Source: Salminus brasiliensis (Eukaryota > Chordata > Actinopteri > Characiformes > Bryconidae). Taken from it: a DNA stretch of 64,000 nucleotides. Made by a program: the position numbers and the translations under genes. Location of the stretch: assembly GCF_030463535.1 (NCBI RefSeq), contig NC_132891.1:8918449-8982448 (forward strand), read 5' to 3'. The notes below the pieces were generated by a model that saw nothing but the letters and a program-made list of their open reading frames with translations, was not told where the DNA came from and did no database searches. Positions 58,486 through 64,000 of this stretch are shown here, piece by piece. How positions within the stretch are numbered: position 1 is the stretch's first letter; the number at the start of each line of letters is the position of its first letter.

Positions 58486-61400
58486 TATTTGCTCTTCACT
58501 GGGTCAAACATTTCAATTGTTTAAACAAAACAAAAATTAAGAACAAAAATTGCCTGATTTAGGCAGATACCGAACCACTACTAAATACTTGAAGGGTTTT
58601 TAAAATTCTAAAAACAAATAAGTGTCCAGATTTGACAGCACATCCCAAATGAATAAAAATATTAAAAATGTCAATAAAAGTATCAGACGACTACAACAAA
58701 CACAGAACATATACTCATCTTTTTTGCTGTGTGCAACAGATGTCAAAAGCTTTAATGTCTTTATGGGTATTATGAATCAATCCTATATCTGGTCAACTGG
58801 ATTAGTGATATACAAAATACTGATTTTTAGTTTTTACATGGACATGAACAGATAAAGATGTTTACATCCATGATGACTCAAAACAAGCTGGTAGAAAAAT
58901 AAACAAAAACAAAAAACACTAGACCAAGTATTAATTAAATGCTATCTGATACTGTGATACACTTTGCAAGCATTAGGAAGCAGAATGTACTAATGCACAA
59001 ATCTGGAAGTGTGCAGAACCGCACAGAGGAGCTGTAAATGTAAAAAGAAAAAAAAATAACCTAAGAAAAAGCCCTGGTTTGAGACACTGACAAATGCTGT
59101 TGAAAACAATGCAAAGGAAGCACCAGCTGGAATAAGCTTCAGCCTAACTGCGTCATGTTTGCTGATGGATTTTACAGCGAACCTCACTTCGTATTTACGG
59201 GACGAAAAAAAACAAAACAATGGCTGCTGTATTTGGCAACAATAGTGATGAAGCGGATGGTGCAGATATGATTGATAAGTAGGTCATGAAGATTTGATAG
59301 CAGTAAATGAAGTCTGACCCACAAGAGGTATGTATTAATCCTATTTACCTGGGCAAATATTACATGAACCTCTGCATTACACTTCACATCCATTTGCTTA
59401 GAAATGACTTCTGTTCAGTGTTAAAATGTATAAATATAATAAAAAAGGGAATGGTGTATCCTAAAGTTAAACAGCACAGTCTTTGTAAGCTGTATAACAA
59501 ACAATGTGTACTGTGTCTACAAGCTACGAGCAGATGTAATAGTTTGTCATACTAGAGTGAGTTTTGAGGCTTGCTACACGCCCAGGTTATTCTGAAGCTG
59601 GAATTAAAAATCATTGGGAGTAACTGCTATACACGAAGGCCTGTCTTGCACTGGAGTGCTTGTCATGAATTACAATACAAAAGCTACTGCAGTGGGATGG
59701 TTCCCTTGGGAGCACACTGCCGATGCTGAGAGAGCTACAGCTCCTCAACATAATAAAGCTGTGCTGTGAACGACCGGGATTGGAGACAGAAATAGCACAA
59801 CAAAATCTAAATAAAAATCAATATGCTTTTCCTCACACAGTAAGTAAGACTACTCAACTCAACTAGCCAGAACCACTCAAACACACACGCGTACTTACAT
59901 ACATGCACACCCTAAAGTGTCTGCAGTCAATTTGGCTCTAGAAGACTAAGGGAGCACAATGCAAATAAACAGAAACTCAACAATACGGCTCAAAAGACTG
60001 CAGTAGATCAGATGATAAATTATTAGATAAACTGTATTTTAAATAATAAGAGGCTATGAACCTCAAACACCACTGTCTCCTCATTAAAACGAAAATTCGG
60101 CATGATCAAAACACAGCTTAAAACTTTCCAATTCCAAAACCTCAAAACTGTTATGTAACAGTCCGGGCTCATTTTATTACCGCCCCCAAATATAGCAAAT
60201 GAACATCTTCTCTTCATCTGTCCACTCACACAAAAATAAACTAGACCACCGCTAACCACACATGCCACACAAACAAGCACCAGTCAGGGAAGCTAGGCTA
60301 AAAGGCTAAAAGCCAACACTACACAATCTCGGCAGCTAGTTAAATGCAGACTGCCCCTAGAGGCCCCGGAGAGGACAGCAAGGCTACCTGGTAAGACTCT
60401 TAATTACAGTGTTCTTCCTACCATGCCAAAAACAAAGACATGCTCTCCGGCTCCTGGGAGCCGGTGCGGTACTGTTAACCAACCAATCAGAGCAAGACCC
60501 TCCTTTTAATAACACCATATAAGAAATGTATGTGATTCACTCTACAGCAAAATTAACAAGGTGGTTGTTAAACTGGGCTTGTAGGCATTTTTCACCACAA
60601 CCAAAGTCACATACTTTGGTACACACACACCACACTTTGACTTGAACACAATCAGTATTGAAATACTCAACAAATGCAAGCTATGCCTTTTCTGGTCAGC
60701 AACAAAAGACCTTAAGAATGACACCAGCGATTCACTATTTAAACCTCAGAGAGCTGCTGCAGTCTATAGTAAACAGTCTAAGGTTAAGAAAAATATGAGA
60801 AAAAGATAATTGCTCATTTTCCATATTGGTCAGGCCCTAGTCTTTGCTAAAAACATGAATCAGCACTAAAGCAAAAGGAACGATAATTAATAGGGCTGCG
60901 GTAATTTCTAGCATTTTACATTTGAATTTGCTGTGGTAAACAAGGTTATTTCCGTTCCATAACCATAAAAACCTTTCCTCCGTCTCTTTGGTCAGAGCCA
61001 ACTGCTCCAAGCTGCTTTCCACTTGGCTACTGTGAGGACTGGATCACACGCTGTCGCAGCCTCTGTCTCACATAAGTAGCATAGCCGTACAATCCAGTAC
61101 AATCTAATCCAGCCAACCCAGGCATTAGTGCAAATGTCAGGTTTGTTAAGACATGCTTTTAGCATATAGCAATCTCCCTCAGGAATCATAGTACTCAATT
61201 AATCATGCTGTACTAATGACTGTAATAATCAGTGCCACTCAGTACGGGCTGAAAAAATGGCAAATTTATTTCTGGCCACCAACCTCATAGCGTACACACG
61301 ATGATACACAGCTAAATTAACCTACATTCAGCTCGCCATAAGCTGTTTTCCTCAAAGGCTATGGCCAGGCCTTGATCATGAAACAGCACCCCTAAAGGCA

Positions 61401-61724
61401 TAAAGAGCGTCCGAGCTGCGCCTGACCGACAGAAATTGGGGTGGAATGGACGGAGCTTCACAGAGGGGGGCTCTACCCCCAGTGCACAAAACGTGTTGGA
61501 GCCTGGCAGGGGGTCTGAGCCAGGCCTAAGCCTGCTGCTCAGAGGCAGCTGATGATCCACCCTTGGGACATGAAGGCTAAGGCACTGCATGAGCTGCACC
61601 TGCCCCCAGAAAGGGTGGGCGATTAAGCAAAAAAATAAAACATCACTACTTTTTTTTTTTTTTTACTTTTTATTGTACTTTTAATTTTTTTTATATTTGG
61701 AAGAAATATATCAATATACTGTAT

Positions 61725-62165
61725 AAAAAGTATTGAGATACCTGCATGACCTTTTTTTGCATTCCATTTATGAAATCCACAGGATATTAATATGAAGCTG
61801 GTCCCCCTTTGCAGCTCTAATAGCCTTTCTGGAACTAAGTTACTGAGATTATTGAGTCAGCAGAGCGTTGGGTGACTTATGCACTATGCACCTCAGCGCT
61901 CGGTGGTCTGCTATTGCATGGCTGTTAAATAATACCACACAGTTGATGGTGAAATATCTAGAAAGAAAGAAATTTCACCAGCTGACTTGTTGTTGAGGCG
62001 ATGGCTCCCATTACAGAACCATGCTGGGATTCAGTGAGCTCTTTACAACCACCCATTCTTTCACTAATGTGTATAAAGGCAGACTGCATGGCTTGGGGCT
62101 TGATTTTACACACACATGGCAATGGCTCTGAACGAAACATAGTGTCTATACAGTGTATGTGTAAA
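61725..62165 (-). mobile_element. DNA-transposon copy, family C-like
   Basis: The plus-strand left end (AAAAGTATTGAGATACCTGC, then TATTAATATGAAGCTGGTCC) is the reverse complement of the family C terminus. The right part (GGTGAAATATCTAGAAAG, AATTTCACCAGCTGACTTG, CCCATTCTTTCACTAATGTG) is a further segment of a known long teleost element. It is more complete than the other copies. Confidence 0.55.
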
Positions 62166-63544
62166 ATAGTCAGAATTGTGGCAACATCCATCAGGATACA
62201 GCAGACCAACACCTTAGTCTTACCAGTCTAACTACCAACATTGTGGGTCTGGGTTTCAATACACACAACATAAAATACTGGTTGAACTATCTGCAACATC
62301 TGAGGGTCTCTTATTTAGCATCTTGTGTGGACATCTATAGCAACCAGGTCTCTGTCAGAGTAAAGTGGGAGAAAAAGGGAGGAGCTAGTGTTAAGTGCTT
62401 CTCAAAAGACTGATCTTTTCATTTAAATCAATAATAAATTGTACAGGTTGTGATTATAGGAGTGTATTTGATTTGAAACTGCAATCAAAAACGGTCTTGT
62501 TATAGAACCTCTACTTGTCTAGGCTGAACCTAGCTGTCTGGGTTATACTTACATACATATATAAACACTTGTATGTGTGTGTGTATATATATGTATGTAT
62601 GTATACCCCATATATATGATCATGCATCATTTTTACCCATGTTGGCCTTACTTATAGCCAATTAACATTAACATCTATACACATATTCAGACCCCCCCCC
62701 CAATTAACACTTCAGGTGTATCTCTGAATCCCTCAATCATATCCAATCCCATTCCACCCCTCCTGCCCACCCCTAATCGGGGAATGTGCAGGCCTAAGGA
62801 GTTCCAGCTTCATTTCCAAGTTCACACAAGTGTCTGGCTCTGCTCTGCCCAGTGAGCCCTGAAACCACCGGCACACTCCCAGCAAGCGCCCTGAAGTGGG
62901 CAGGCTGCCCGCTGCTATCAGATTCATAGCAGAATGTGAACTACACTGTAGGCTGACAGTTGGAGGACTGAGGCATGTTGTATTCACAATGAGTTAAGGG
63001 TGTGGGAAGCCAAAAATAGACCATCATCAGCAGTAAGGCACAATATGGCAAGAGGCTGAAAGTATTGCACTGTGCTGTAAGACTCCCAATTCATACAGAT
63101 AGTCCAAATCTAATGCCTGATCATTCATGTATAACCAGACGATCCAGATGCAGGTGTCGGAGCATTTGGGTGTATGAAGTCTTCCTCAGTTTTGGCTGAA
63201 AACAAGGTTCTCAGATGAAACTCTGCATTAAAAAATGGCATAATCAAAAGCAGTATAATCAGACAATCTGTACACTGTCTGATCTCAGAGCATTTAGGTG
63301 TGGCATATCACCACAAGCTTCTCGGGTGTGTAGGCAGGGATTAACTGTATATAATTGTAATAATTGGGTTAAAATAACGGATTAACACCAGGTCCGTCTG
63401 TGCAGGTCCAACCCAGACCTGTTTAAACAGCCTCCCAGTGGATGGCAGATGTTTCAGGAGACTGAAATCTTCATCAATCACGCCTTAAAACAACACAGCT
63501 GTTAATATTAATATATTATAGATATTAATAAACAGTTAAAGGGG

Positions 63545-63993
63545 GAAACAGAGCCACTGTACGCTCATGTGTGCTCCAGGAGCTGCTAGCTGTGGGCTAA
63601 CACAGGCTGGAGACTCAGAGAGCCAGCTTCAGCTCCGGCTCCGGCTTCAGCTCCGGCTCCGGCTCCAGTCTCTGCAGACACCCAAACTCGCCCATACAAA
63701 CATGTTTATAATGAAAACAGACCGACTGCGGCAGCAACAAGACCCCCATTTCCACGCCGGTGTGTAAGCCCGGGGTACCCTTTTAAAAGCCTGCGGGGTA
63801 GCGGGGAGGGTATCGTTTATACGCCAGCTGTGGGCGCCGGGGTTTCTAACAAAGCCCTGAATGAAGTTCCCACAATCCAGGCGCTAAGGCTAACGCTAGC
63901 TAAAGCAGCTAGCTAACTCAAACAGAGAGCCGGAGCCGAGGAGCCGAGGGAAACACAGCTCACCCCAACGCCTCACACACTTCTCTCACTCAC
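63545..63993 (-). promoter_or_regulatory. CpG-rich promoter-proximal block
   Basis: GC and CpG content rise sharply against the AT-rich surroundings. The block contains a short hexanucleotide array based on GCTCCG/GCTTCA (about 63625-63670) and the fish-promoter-like word GCTAGC repeated near 63893-63912. It lies directly inside the candidate first intron of ctnnbip1, as expected of a CpG island spanning the first exon. The transcription start site is probably to the right of the window; no TATA box is assigned. Confidence 0.5.
63625..63670 (+). repeat. GCTCCG/GCTTCA hexanucleotide array
   Basis: Seven or so six-base units (GCTCCG with GCTTCA variants) inside the CpG-rich block beside the candidate first exon. 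It produces a QLRLRLQL-type artefact frame. Confidence 0.85.
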
Positions 63994-64000
63994 CTCTCCT
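63994..64000 (-). other. ctnnbip1: Possible 5' non-coding exon of ctnnbip1, cut by window edge
   Basis: On the minus strand the window opens with AGGAGAG|GTGAGTGAG, a near-perfect splice donor with GT at 63993-63992, inside CpG-rich DNA. The coding exon at 51319 has its own acceptor, so at least one upstream UTR exon must exist. This donor is the best candidate and would make the 5' intron about 12.7 kb. It could belong to another minus-strand transcript. Confidence 0.5.

Larger units (their letters stand above)
51320..63993 (-). other. ctnnbip1: ctnnbip1 5' intron (if the donor at 63993 is correct)
   Basis: The 3' splice site is certain; the donor is inferred. Stretches 53570-55848, 56351-58171, 58486-61724 and 62166-63540 hold no recognised gene. 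Additional non-coding exons or alternative promoters inside cannot be excluded. Confidence 0.55.

Overview
The window is vertebrate nuclear DNA, almost certainly from a ray-finned fish. It has low coding density, long introns, dinucleotide microsatellites, tRNA-derived SINEs and many decayed Tc1/mariner and hAT-like elements of kinds common in teleosts. The repeat families suggest an otophysan (characin/catfish-type) fish; that is recall-based inference, not proof.

Only one protein-coding gene is recognisable: ctnnbip1 (ICAT, inhibitor of beta-catenin and TCF), on the minus strand. Three coding exons (51202-51297, 51011-51101, 36276-36334) join in frame through consensus splice sites to give exactly 81 residues, the length of the mammalian protein, with the known beta-catenin contact positions kept. 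The first coding intron is only 100 bp and the second is about 14.7 kb. The 3' UTR lies below 36276. A consensus splice donor at 63993-63992, beside a CpG-rich block (about 63545-64000), suggests that an upstream non-coding exon runs off the right edge.

Layout: 1-35 kb is a gene desert holding a duplicated tRNA pair (8.66-9.33 kb), SINEs, transposase relics, a candidate solo LTR (24.3-25.0 kb) and a striking 43-bp minisatellite with higher-order structure (32.56-33.09 kb). 35-51.3 kb is the ctnnbip1 coding region with its long intron. 51.3-64 kb is the 5' intron and the promoter-side CpG block. Several non-repetitive stretches (19.1-19.7, 22.5-22.8, 46.9-47.4, 53.0-53.5 kb) look like candidate conserved regulatory elements by composition only.

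No CRISPR array, operon or prokaryote-like system is present. Nearly all open reading frames of 60-150 codons are chance frames in repeats or AT-rich DNA. Repeat family names are from recognition, not database search.
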